DNA from: Kiritimatiellia bacterium | Lineage (GTDB): Bacteria; Verrucomicrobiota; Kiritimatiellia; RFP12; UBA1067 | Length of the DNA stretch: 9,811 nucleotides | Reading direction: 5' to 3' | NCBI GenBank assembly: GCA_017411125.1 | Contig: JAFPNP010000335.1 | Location: 1-9,811 of the forward strand | Shown: positions 1 to 5,943 of the stretch, one piece after another | Layout: each line of letters starts with the position of its first letter | How positions within the stretch are numbered: position 1 is the first letter of the stretch | Program-made: the position numbers and the translations under genes | Notes under the pieces: model-generated | The model's input: only the letters and a program-made list of their open reading frames with translations | Told to the model about the DNA's origin: nothing | Database searches by the model: none

Positions 1-897
1 ATGGAAGTCGTCCAGGCGAAAAAGCGGATGTTCCGCCTCAACACCTGGTTCCGCTTCAAAGACACCTTCTACGGCTTCGGAACGCCCGTGAAACCGATCC
101 GCAAGATCGTGGAGAACGGCCTTCTCGGCAACGGACCGCTGCGCTGCGTGTTCGGCGCCGGCCAGGGATTCAGCTGGAAGTTCGGATGGTCCGGCCGCGT
201 CAACGCCACCCCAGAGCCGATCCCCGCCGGATTCGACTGGGACATGTGGCTCGGCCCTGCGCCCTGGAAACCGTATACCCACCACCGCGCAGGCACATCG
301 TTTCGCGGATACTGGGATTACGATTCCGGCGGCCTCGGCGACATGGCGCAGCACTACCTCGATCCGCTGCAGTACCTTCTCTGCAAGGACGACACCAGCC
401 CCGTCAAAATCGACTACGTCGGCCCGAAACAGCATCCCGAAGCCGTCGGCAGGTTCGACCGCCTCACGCTCACCTACGCCGACGGCACGACGGTGATCCT
501 CGACGGCGACGAAACGCTCAAGGACGAGCCGCTCCTGCGCGGCGCCAACGGCCTATGCGTGTACAAGAAGGCAAAAGGCGGCAAGACGCTGCGCATCAAG
601 GACGCCAACGGCTGGTGGCCCGAAGAGAAGGTTCTCGCCAAGCTCAATGAACTTCCGGAACCCGCGCCGCAGCAGACGGACTTCATGGACTCCGTGCGCA
701 CGCGCAAGCAGTTCTGCCTCAACGAGCAGAACGGCTTCCGCAGCTGCACCATGTTCAACCTCGCGATCGTGGCCGAACGCCTCGGCCGCGGCTTCGAGTT
801 CGACCCCGTCGCGCTCCGCGCCAAAAACGACCCCGCCGCCGACCGCTTCCTCTACCAGACGATGCGCTCGCCGTGGGATCGGGAGATGTGGGGCTGA
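1..897 (+). CDS. Gfo/Idh/MocA family oxidoreductase, C-terminal part (5' end outside window)
   Basis: NAD(P)-dependent sugar or polyol dehydrogenase-like protein. The 298 visible residues lack the N-terminal Rossmann fold (no GxGxxG), so the gene very probably starts before the window and the ATG at base 1 is internal. Seen: the substrate-domain motif FRGYWDYDSGGLGDMAQHYLDP around residues 101-122 is split here only by length; its GGLGDMAQHYLDP core (110-122) is typical of the large oxidoreductase families of Planctomycetes, Verrucomicrobia and Lentisphaerae. The C-terminal segment with DFMDSVRTRKQ, then an ERLGR and FEFDP stretch and a final W near the end, also matches this family. Family members oxidise or reduce sugars, inositols and amino sugars; the substrate cannot be read here. 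A 68-nt gap separates it from the next gene on the same strand. The family call is firm, the substrate unknown. Confidence 0.88.
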   Translation: MEVVQAKKRMFRLNTWFRFKDTFYGFGTPVKPIRKIVENGLLGNGPLRCVFGAGQGFSWKFGWSGRVNATPEPIPAGFDWDMWLGPAPWKPYTHHRAGTSFRGYWDYDSGGLGDMAQHYLDPLQYLLCKDDTSPVKIDYVGPKQHPEAVGRFDRLTLTYADGTTVILDGDETLKDEPLLRGANGLCVYKKAKGGKTLRIKDANGWWPEEKVLAKLNELPEPAPQQTDFMDSVRTRKQFCLNEQNGFRSCTMFNLAIVAERLGRGFEFDPVALRAKNDPAADRFLYQTMRSPWDREMWG

Positions 898-965
898 AAA
901 ACCGGCCGCCGTCCGCATCAATGACCGGCGGCCATTGGACAATTGTTATCGAAAGGCAGAATAGA

Positions 966-1517
966 ATGAAACCGAAGTTCATCGCAATGATGGTAATGGT
1001 CGCAGGCGCGTGCTTTGCCGCGGCCCCCGCGAAAACCGCCGCCGCCAAGCCGCCGGCAGACCCCAACCCATACGCCAGCTACGGCAGGGCGATGGCGTCG
1101 AAGAAAGGCAACCCGATGGCCGTCGAATGGCAGGCGCAGAACAAAGCCGCGCTCGCAGCCGCCACGAGCGAAAAGGAACTCGTCTGCTTCGTGCGCGACA
1201 GCGCGTCCGCCGACGCCCTTCTCGCCGAGGTGAAGCCAGGCTATGCCACCGACCCGCTCAAAGCATGCCAGATCGCGGCGGTCTCGCAGTTCGTCATGCG
1301 CCCCGGATGGGAAAACGCGCGTTCGATATGGACGGACGCGCTCATCAAGGCGTTCCGGTCTGCCAAGGACGATTCCGTCATCGTAACGTACCTCGACCAG
1401 CTCCGCTGGTGCGGATACGCCAAACATGCTTCTGCCGTGAAGCTCCTCGGCGCAGCGTCGTCTTCGAAGACCGTCCGCGATTTCGCGGCCATGGTGGCGC
1501 GCGAACTCGAAAAGTGA
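966..1517 (+). CDS. Small exported alpha-helical protein of unknown function
   Basis: I do not recognise this 183-residue protein. The start at 966 is chosen over an upstream in-frame ATG at 873 because 873 lies inside the preceding gene, GAAAGG at 951-956 gives a 9-nt Shine-Dalgarno spacing, and the protein then begins with a clear signal peptide (MKPK, a hydrophobic stretch to about residue 20, then Ala-rich sequence). A Cys at 16 follows Ala-Gly-Ala, a poor lipobox, so Sec export with signal peptidase I cleavage near the Ala run is more likely than lipidation. The mature part has an Ala/Pro/Lys-rich linker (21-36) followed by amphipathic helices with no membrane segment; residues 95-183 resemble a short HEAT-like or other helical solenoid but without a repeat I can prove. 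The stop is only 7 nt before the TTG of the ABC ATPase, so the three genes probably form one operon. Confidence 0.7.
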   Translation: MKPKFIAMMVMVAGACFAAAPAKTAAAKPPADPNPYASYGRAMASKKGNPMAVEWQAQNKAALAAATSEKELVCFVRDSASADALLAEVKPGYATDPLKACQIAAVSQFVMRPGWENARSIWTDALIKAFRSAKDDSVIVTYLDQLRWCGYAKHASAVKLLGAASSSKTVRDFAAMVARELEK

Positions 1518-1524
1518 CCCTCCC

Positions 1525-2298
1525 TTGCTTCTGAGGGCGGACCATCTTTCCTGCGGCTACGACGGCCATGCCGTGCTTAGGGATCTCACATTCGAGGTCG
1601 CCGAAGGCGGCTACACCTGCATAGTCGGGGAAAACGGCGCCGGGAAATCGACGCTGGTGAAAACGCTTCTGGGGCTTTTGCCGCCAATCGCCGGAACGGT
1701 GAAGGCTGGCGAAAGCCTCAGACGTCGCGAGATAGGATACCTTCCGCAGCAGTCGCCCGCGCAGCGCGACTTCCCGGCCACAGTGCGCGAAGTCGTCCTT
1801 TCCGGCACGCTGAACATGCGCGGATGGCGCCCGTTCTACAACCGGTCCGAACGCCTTCGCGCCGCGCGGGCGATGCGCAGGCTCGGCCTTGCGGACGCGG
1901 CCCGGCGCAGCTACAGGGAACTGAGCGGCGGAATGCAGCAGCGCGTACTGCTCGCGCGCGCGCTTTGCGCCACGAACAAACTGCTGGTCTTGGACGAACC
2001 TACCGCCGGACTTGATCCACACGCCACGGCGGAAATGTACAAGATCGTCGGGCGCATCAACCGCGAGGACGGTGTAACCGTGCTCATGGTCAGCCATGAC
2101 GTGTGCTGCGCAGTGTCCGAAGCGACGCACGTGCTGCATCTGGGCCACCATGCGCGGTTCTGCGGCACAGTGGCGGACTACCGCGCCAGCGAGCCCGGAA
2201 AATCCTTCCTCGCTGCCGCAGGAGTGATCCACGACGAAGAATACCACCTCTGCGACTGCGAGCAATGCCGGACGGACGGAGGGCGCCGCGATGGCTGA
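1525..2298 (+). CDS. Zinc/manganese-type ABC importer, ATP-binding protein (ZnuC/MntB family)
   Basis: ATPase that would energise uptake of a divalent metal together with the permease encoded next. The 257-residue protein has Walker A GENGAGKST (35-43), a Q-loop YLPQQ (72-76), the ABC signature LSGGMQQR (133-140), Walker B LLVLDEPT (153-160) and the H-loop His191. 'GYxGxxVLRDLTFEV' near the start and the LSGGMQQRVLLARAL region are usual for the metal-chelate ZnuC/MntB/TroB group. The start is TTG at 1525, 7 nt after the preceding stop; no in-frame ATG lies near the expected N-terminus. Its end overlaps the permease start by 8 nt, which implies translational coupling. Unusual: the extreme C-terminus carries HDEEYHLCDCEQC (236-248), rich in possible metal ligands. 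Zn versus Mn or Fe cannot be decided from sequence. Confidence 0.9.
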   Translation: MLLRADHLSCGYDGHAVLRDLTFEVAEGGYTCIVGENGAGKSTLVKTLLGLLPPIAGTVKAGESLRRREIGYLPQQSPAQRDFPATVREVVLSGTLNMRGWRPFYNRSERLRAARAMRRLGLADAARRSYRELSGGMQQRVLLARALCATNKLLVLDEPTAGLDPHATAEMYKIVGRINREDGVTVLMVSHDVCCAVSEATHVLHLGHHARFCGTVADYRASEPGKSFLAAAGVIHDEEYHLCDCEQCRTDGGRRDG

Positions 2299-3127
2299 CG
2301 CGCTTGCGCAGATCGGCGAGTGCCTTTCTTTTCCTTTCGTGCGCTACGCGCTGCTGGTGGGCGTGCTCGTGGCGCTTTGCTCGGCGCTGCTCGGCGTGAC
2401 GCTCGTGCTGCGCCGCTTCTCGCTTCTAGGCGACGGCCTTTCCCACACCGCGTTCGGAGCGCTTGCCGTGGCAACGGTCCTGCGCATCGCCACGCCGCTT
2501 CCGTTCGTTCTCGTGGCGACGGCGGCGGCGGCAGTCGCCCTTCTCGCATTCGGGCGGGGACGCGTGCGCGGCGATGCGGCGACTGCGGCTGTGTCGGTCG
2601 GAGCGCTTTCGATTGGCTACCTTCTGATGAACGTCTTCGGAGCGACGTCCAACGTCTCAGGCGACGCTTGCTCCGCTCTTTTCGGCTCCACCTCGATAAT
2701 GACGCTCTCGATGTTCGACGTGTGGATGTGCGTCGGACTTTCCACCGCAGTCATCGCGGCCTGTGCGTTTTTCCACGACCGCATCTTCGCGATAACGTTC
2801 GACGAAGACTTCGCCCGCGCGAGCGGGCTTTCCGCCGGAACCGGCAACTTCATCCTCGCCGTGGCGACCGCCCTTGTGGTAGTGCTGGCGATGTATCTCG
2901 TGGGCGCCCTTCTCGTCAGCGCGCTGATCGTATTTCCCGCGATTGCCGCGATGCGCCTGTTCGGCGGATACCGCGCAGTCGTCCTGGCATCCGCCACGAC
3001 GGCTGTGGCGGGCACGGCGGGCGGGATGCTGGCCGCAATGGCGTTCGACACGCCAGTAGGTCCCACGGTCGCTGCGGCGAACTTGCTCCTGTACCTGATT
3101 GCCTGCGCTGTCGGGCGGCTTCGTTAG
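2291..3127 (+). CDS. Zinc/manganese-type ABC importer, membrane permease (ABC-3 family, ZnuB-like)
   Basis: Integral membrane protein of 278 residues forming the channel partner of the preceding ATPase. The first TM segment is at about 18-40, followed by the family motif LLGDGLSHTAFGALA (45-59, matching the usual GDxLSHxxxPGxA), further hydrophobic segments at about 70-87, 98-117, 142-161 and 187-203, then the conserved VGALLVSALIVFPAIAA (204-220) and two final segments at 228-250 and 258-275. The DEDFARASGL stretch (171-180) is the cytoplasmic coupling helix typical of ABC-3 permeases. The ATG at 2291 lies inside the ATPase stop region (8-nt overlap). It ends 25 nt before the stop of thrC on the opposite strand, and no clear terminator lies between. 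No ZnuA-like binding protein is encoded in the window. Confidence 0.88.
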   Translation: MADALAQIGECLSFPFVRYALLVGVLVALCSALLGVTLVLRRFSLLGDGLSHTAFGALAVATVLRIATPLPFVLVATAAAAVALLAFGRGRVRGDAATAAVSVGALSIGYLLMNVFGATSNVSGDACSALFGSTSIMTLSMFDVWMCVGLSTAVIAACAFFHDRIFAITFDEDFARASGLSAGTGNFILAVATALVVVLAMYLVGALLVSALIVFPAIAAMRLFGGYRAVVLASATTAVAGTAGGMLAAMAFDTPVGPTVAAANLLLYLIACAVGRLR

Positions 3128-3152
3128 GACGGAGCGCCGAGGACGACATGCC

Positions 3153-4538
3153 CTACCAAGCGCGGCGAACGACGCTTTCCATTTCCGCGACGTCCACCAC
3201 ATCCGTCTGAGCCACGGGTTTCTTCTCAAGCGCGGCGAACGATTCGGGCGGAGACGTCAGCACGTCCTTGCCGAATGCCCGCAGGCACGTTTCCGGGAAC
3301 TTGTACGGCGTTGCCGTGGCGGCGACTACGCAAGGCGTTCCGTCTTTCGGGAATCCCAGCTTGCGCGCCACCGCCGTGGCGACTGCGGTATGCGGGTCGA
3401 GCACGTACCCGCTCGCCTCGTACATGCGCCTCATTTCGGCCTCCGTCTCCTCCGGCGTGGCGGATGCGCCGGTGAACTCGGACTGCAGCCTCGCCGTCGC
3501 ATCGGGCTTGAGCGCGTAGCGCCCAGTGCGGGCGAAGTCGTCCATCAGACGCGCCGCTTCGCCGCAGTCGCCTCCGTTGAGCGCCCACAGCAGACGCTCG
3601 ACGTTGGAAGACTTGCGGATATCCATCGACGGCGAATTGGTGACCGTAAACCTTTCGCCCGGATCGTACACTCCCGTGGCGATGAACCGCGCCAGCACGT
3701 CGTTCACGTTAGAGGCGCACGCGAAAGTGCGGATCGGCGCTCCGAAAAGATGCTTGGCGTAATAGGCGGCGAGGATGTTGCCGAAGTTGCCGGACGGCAC
3801 GACGACATCGAACTCTCCTCCCGTCCTGTGCGCGGCAAGGAGGTAATACGCAATCTGCGGCACAAGGCGTCCGATGTTTATGGAGTTTGCCGACGAAAGC
3901 GCGACGCCGGCCGCGTCCGCTTCGGCGCGGATGCGCGCATCGGAGAAGATGCGCTTCACCGCAGCCTGCGCATCGTCGAAATTGCCTCGGATAGCTACTG
4001 CGTGGACATTTGGCGCCGACGGAGTCGTCATTTGGAGACGCTGTATGCGCGAAGTGCCGACGTCGGGATAGAACACGGTGATCTCGATTCCCGGCACGTC
4101 CGCGAAACCGGCCATGGCAGCGGAGCCGGTGTCGCCGGACGTTGCGGTGAGAATGTGTACGCGTCTTCCTCCAGCAGCCGCAACCATCAAAACGGGCAAA
4201 ATGGAAAGCGCGACGTCCTTGAACGCGCCGGTGGGGCCGTGGAACAGTTCGAGAATCTTGAATCCGCCGGCATCCACCAGCGGCAGCGGATCTTTGGACG
4301 GAAACTTCGAAAGCAGATTCCGTATCGCATCCTCTCGCACCGTTTCGGAGATATCGTCAAACAACGCTCCTAGCGCGGCGCGCTCGGCCGCGGCGAACGA
4401 AGACCAGTCTCCGCCGCCGGCATCGAGCGGCGCCGAATCGAAAGCGGGCACGAAAAGCCCGCCGTCGGGCGCGAGTCCCCGAAGAATCGCTGGAAGCGAA
4501 CCTATGCTGAGCGACGAACGCGTACTTGTGAATATCAT
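3153..4538 (-). CDS. thrC: Threonine synthase
   Basis: PLP-dependent enzyme converting O-phospho-L-homoserine and water to L-threonine and phosphate, the last step of threonine synthesis, in the cytoplasm. The 461 residues match the length of the E. coli-type (fold type II) enzyme. Visible: N-terminal GLAPDGGLFVP (21-31), the PLP-lysine motif HGPTGAFKDVAL (100-111) with Lys107, the phosphate-binding SGDTGSAA (134-141), SSANSINIGRL (215-225), and PSGNFGN (248-254), which holds the cofactor. C-terminal TATPYKFPE is also characteristic. The start ATG at 4536-4538 is preceded on the minus strand by AAAGGAG (4549-4555) with about 10 nt spacing, and a promoter lies at 4589-4617. The gene converges on the metal-importer operon. 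No homoserine kinase or homoserine dehydrogenase gene is adjacent in the window. Confidence 0.96.
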   Translation of the reverse strand: MIFTSTRSSLSIGSLPAILRGLAPDGGLFVPAFDSAPLDAGGGDWSSFAAAERAALGALFDDISETVREDAIRNLLSKFPSKDPLPLVDAGGFKILELFHGPTGAFKDVALSILPVLMVAAAGGRRVHILTATSGDTGSAAMAGFADVPGIEITVFYPDVGTSRIQRLQMTTPSAPNVHAVAIRGNFDDAQAAVKRIFSDARIRAEADAAGVALSSANSINIGRLVPQIAYYLLAAHRTGGEFDVVVPSGNFGNILAAYYAKHLFGAPIRTFACASNVNDVLARFIATGVYDPGERFTVTNSPSMDIRKSSNVERLLWALNGGDCGEAARLMDDFARTGRYALKPDATARLQSEFTGASATPEETEAEMRRMYEASGYVLDPHTAVATAVARKLGFPKDGTPCVVAATATPYKFPETCLRAFGKDVLTSPPESFAALEKKPVAQTDVVDVAEMESVVRRAW

Positions 4539-4588
4539 TGCGGCTTGACTCCTTTCCTCTCAATCAGTCTGCCGTCTGCATGCCGCGT

Positions 4589-4617
4589 ATTATAGCAAAA
4601 ACCGGCCGCTCTGGAAA
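4589..4617 (-). promoter_or_regulatory. Probable sigma70-type promoter of thrC
   Basis: On the minus strand, TGCTATAAT (4597 down to 4589) is a perfect extended -10. Seventeen bases upstream, TTTCCA (4617-4612) matches 4 of 6 bases of the -35 consensus. Transcription would start near 4582, about 44 nt before the thrC ATG, leaving a short leader that contains the Shine-Dalgarno sequence. No attenuator-like leader peptide is visible. The 22-bp repeat array begins about 60 bp further upstream. Confidence 0.65.
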
Positions 4618-4678
4618 TCGACTTCGATAAATTCTCGGTGTCGGCTGGCGGGAATCTGTCGCCAAGAATCTATGTGAC

Positions 4679-4832
4679 AAAACCGTGCCCACGATTTAAC
4701 AAAACCGTGCCCACAGTTTAACAAAAACGTGCCCACGGTTTAGTAAAACCATGCCCACGATTTAGTAAAACCGTGCCCACGGTTTAGCAAAACCGTGCCC
4801 ACGGTTTAGTAAAACCGTGCCCACGGATTTGC
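4679..4832. repeat. Seven tandem 22-bp units, each a short palindrome
   Basis: Seven head-to-tail units start at 4679, 4701, 4723, 4745, 4767, 4789 and 4811, with an exact 22-bp period. The core of the consensus is AAACCGT-GCCC-ACGGTTT, a 7-bp stem with a tetraloop (8-bp arms if the centre is taken as CC), followed by AGTA or AACA linkers. The units starting at 4767 and 4789 hold perfect palindromes. The others carry one or two changes (for example CGATTT, CAGTTT, CCATG) that are not compensated in the opposite arm. There are no unique spacers. The array lies between thrC and hxlR and has no ORF. Possible roles: cluster of protein-binding sites spaced two helical turns apart, REP-like element array, or transcription-blocking hairpins. 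No family is recognised. Confidence 0.9.
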
Positions 4833-4939
4833 CATAGACCTATATCCCACCCGCCAAAACTACATTTGTTCGGTCTTTTTGCTACCACAATGCAGTCAGA
4901 CAAAACACTGCATATGCAAAAGCAAGACGTGAAAAATAT
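4833..4939. other. Non-coding AT-rich stretch downstream of hxlR with small inverted repeats
   Basis: No gene is seen between the 22-bp array and the hxlR stop. TGCAGT (4891-4896) and ACTGCA (4907-4912) form a 6-bp inverted repeat with a 10-nt loop, and TGCATATGCA (4909-4918) is a perfect 10-bp palindrome. On the hxlR strand the hairpin is not followed directly by a T run, so it is at best a weak terminator; a run of A and T bases further on (AAAAAGACC on that strand) might help. Function is uncertain. Confidence 0.3.
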
Positions 4940-5290
4940 TTAATCGCAGGGAATGGGAAGTCCGAGTTTAGTGAAGAATGCAGCACCCCATTTGTCCATC
5001 TCGTGTACAACCGGAACGGTCGCCTTGCCAAGGTCGGTCAAAGCGTATTCGGTCTTTGGCGGAACGACGGGATAGACTTTGCGGGAGACAATGCCGTCTG
5101 CCTCCATCTCGCGGAGTTGCTGGCTGAGCATCTTGGCCGTCGCCTGCGACACTCTGCGCTGTATCTCGCTGTAGCGCATCACGCCTTTCTCGTTCAACCA
5201 CCAGATGATGATTGCCTTGTACTTGCCGCCTATGACGGCAATCGCGGCCTCCACCGTGCAGTGCAGTTTCTTCGCTTCGCTCTTTGTCAT
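4940..5290 (-). CDS. HxlR-family winged-helix transcriptional regulator
   Basis: Small cytoplasmic DNA-binding protein of 116 residues, the usual HxlR length. It shows the family N-terminus CTVEAAIAVIGGKYKAIIIWWL (from Cys11, split here by position), the recognition region RYSEIQRRVSQATAKMLSQQL, the wing LREMEADGIVSRKVY, and the closing YALTDLGK motif with a final amphipathic helix. Cys11 sits at the place of the redox-sensing Cys of YodB/HypR-type members; a second Cys is near the C-terminus. The ATG at 5290 is chosen because GAGG lies about 6 nt upstream; a longer reading from a TTG at 5329 would translate the upstream direct repeat and is unlikely. It is divergent from the NTF2-like gene, the standard layout for an HxlR regulator and its target. 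Family members sense electrophiles, oxidants or aldehydes; the ligand here is unknown. Confidence 0.9.
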   Translation of the reverse strand: MTKSEAKKLHCTVEAAIAVIGGKYKAIIIWWLNEKGVMRYSEIQRRVSQATAKMLSQQLREMEADGIVSRKVYPVVPPKTEYALTDLGKATVPVVHEMDKWGAAFFTKLGLPIPCD

Positions 5291-5311
5291 TTCGCGCCTC
5301 GTGCTTTCCTT

Positions 5312-5355
5312 TAGGTAAGTATCGAACAAAAAATAGGTAAGTATCGAACAAAAAA
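5312..5355. promoter_or_regulatory. Perfect 22-bp tandem direct repeat, likely HxlR operator
   Basis: Two identical adjacent copies, 5312-5333 and 5334-5355, each reading TAGGTAAGTATCGAAC followed by six A. They lie 21 nt upstream of the HxlR start codon and beside the putative divergent -10. The 22-bp phasing places both copies on the same face of the helix. HxlR proteins bind as dimers to sites in their divergent promoter regions, so autoregulation plus control of the NTF2-like gene is the natural reading. That is inference; the repeat itself is directly visible. Confidence 0.65.
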
Positions 5356-5379
5356 GTGCATTCTAGCGATACGGATGGG

Positions 5380-5386
5380 TATTATA
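5380..5386. promoter_or_regulatory. Possible shared -10 of a divergent promoter
   Basis: The 7 bases read TATTAT on the plus strand (5380-5385) and TATAAT on the minus strand (5386-5381), so one AT-rich core could serve transcription in both directions. No convincing -35 hexamer is seen 16-18 bp away on either strand, so the call is weak and an activator or an overlapping symmetric promoter would be needed. Confidence 0.35.
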
Positions 5387-5391
5387 TTGTG

Positions 5392-5419
5392 CCGTTCCGC
5401 AAGGGCAGGGAACGGTTTT
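5392..5419 (+). promoter_or_regulatory. Leader hairpin followed by a short T run, upstream of the NTF2-like gene
   Basis: CCGTTCC (5392-5398) and GGAACGG (5409-5415) are a perfect 7-bp inverted repeat with a 10-nt loop, followed at once by TTTT (5416-5419). If transcription starts just after the putative -10 at 5380-5385, the hairpin would form the very 5' end of the transcript, about 42 nt before the start codon. It could stabilise the mRNA, act as a weak terminator or attenuator, or be a second regulator site. Confidence 0.4.
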
Positions 5420-5460
5420 CTGCGCTAGGCGGACGGTAATAACTGAAAGGATGTTGAAAA

Positions 5461-5721
5461 ATGAGATCGAACATAGCGGATTACGATACAGTCGTCGAGG
5501 CGGCGAAGAAGTTCACGCGCAGCGTTGCTGAAGGCAACAGCAAGTACGCGAAGGAGCTGTTCACCGAGGACGCTTGCCTTTGGGGCTTTCTCAACGGCAA
5601 GGTCGATCCGGCGAAGCTCAACGCGCTCATCTTCGACCAGTTCCAGAACGGCTATTACGTCACTGGCGAAAAAGTCGGCCGGGCCTGGAACGCCGGCAAG
5701 CCTATCATGCAGAAGAAGTAA
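5461..5721 (+). CDS. NTF2-like / lumazine-binding-like small protein, apparently C-terminally truncated
   Basis: An 86-residue cytoplasmic protein. Residues 5-50 (IADYDTVVEAAKKFTRSVAE, then KELFTEDACLWGFLNGKVD) closely resemble the start of NTF2-fold proteins of the putative lumazine-binding type (Lumazine_bd_2 family, usually about 120-140 residues), where this part forms the first helices and the cone wall. The second half, which should carry the strands of the curved beta sheet, is missing: after residue 60 the sequence no longer looks like the family and it ends in a basic tail, PIMQKK. No continuation is evident in another frame downstream. The start has AAGGA about 9-10 nt upstream. Placement divergent from the HxlR gene suggests that HxlR controls it. 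It may be a degraded gene or a diverged short form. Function is unknown. Confidence 0.65.
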   Translation: MRSNIADYDTVVEAAKKFTRSVAEGNSKYAKELFTEDACLWGFLNGKVDPAKLNALIFDQFQNGYYVTGEKVGRAWNAGKPIMQKK

Positions 5722-5943
5722 ACAAGTCTCGAATGCCGAGCCGCCTTGCTGCGTTTGGAAAATATTCCGAGAATCAGTACTGGTGCAGCAGTATCGCCGC
5801 GACGAGGGGACAAGCCGTTGCCGACGCCCTACACGAGGATTCAATCATATCGTCTCTCTGCGGCATCGCCATAGTCTCTATTCCATCATTGCCTACTCCG
5901 CCAACAAGGTTTTGTTCCTCTAATATCCACTCCTGCCAGCAGT
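5722..5943. other. Gap between convergent genes, no gene seen
   Basis: These 222 bases separate the NTF2-like stop from the stop of the restriction subunit on the other strand. Open frames through it have no recognisable protein character. A small inverted repeat AACAA-AACC-TTGTT is present around 5904-5920, but it has no following T run on either strand strong enough to call a terminator. Confidence 0.4.

Noticed and set aside
935..963. Promoter TTGGAC with AGAATA before the exported-protein gene
   Set aside because: The -10 match is poor and it would end only 3 bases before the start codon, leaving no room for the ribosome site in the transcript.
873..965. N-terminal extension of the small exported protein from ATG 873
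   Set aside because: It would overlap the end of the oxidoreductase gene and hide the signal peptide; ATG 966 has a good ribosome site.
3128..3152. Bidirectional terminator between the permease gene and thrC
   Set aside because: The 25-nt gap has no clear stem with a T run on either strand.
3099..4373. Long 424-codon plus-strand frame
   Set aside because: It lies opposite threonine synthase, whose motifs are all intact. Its product is Arg/His-rich with no family character.
4679..4832. CRISPR array
   Set aside because: The units abut in a 22-bp period with no unique spacers, and no cas gene is nearby.
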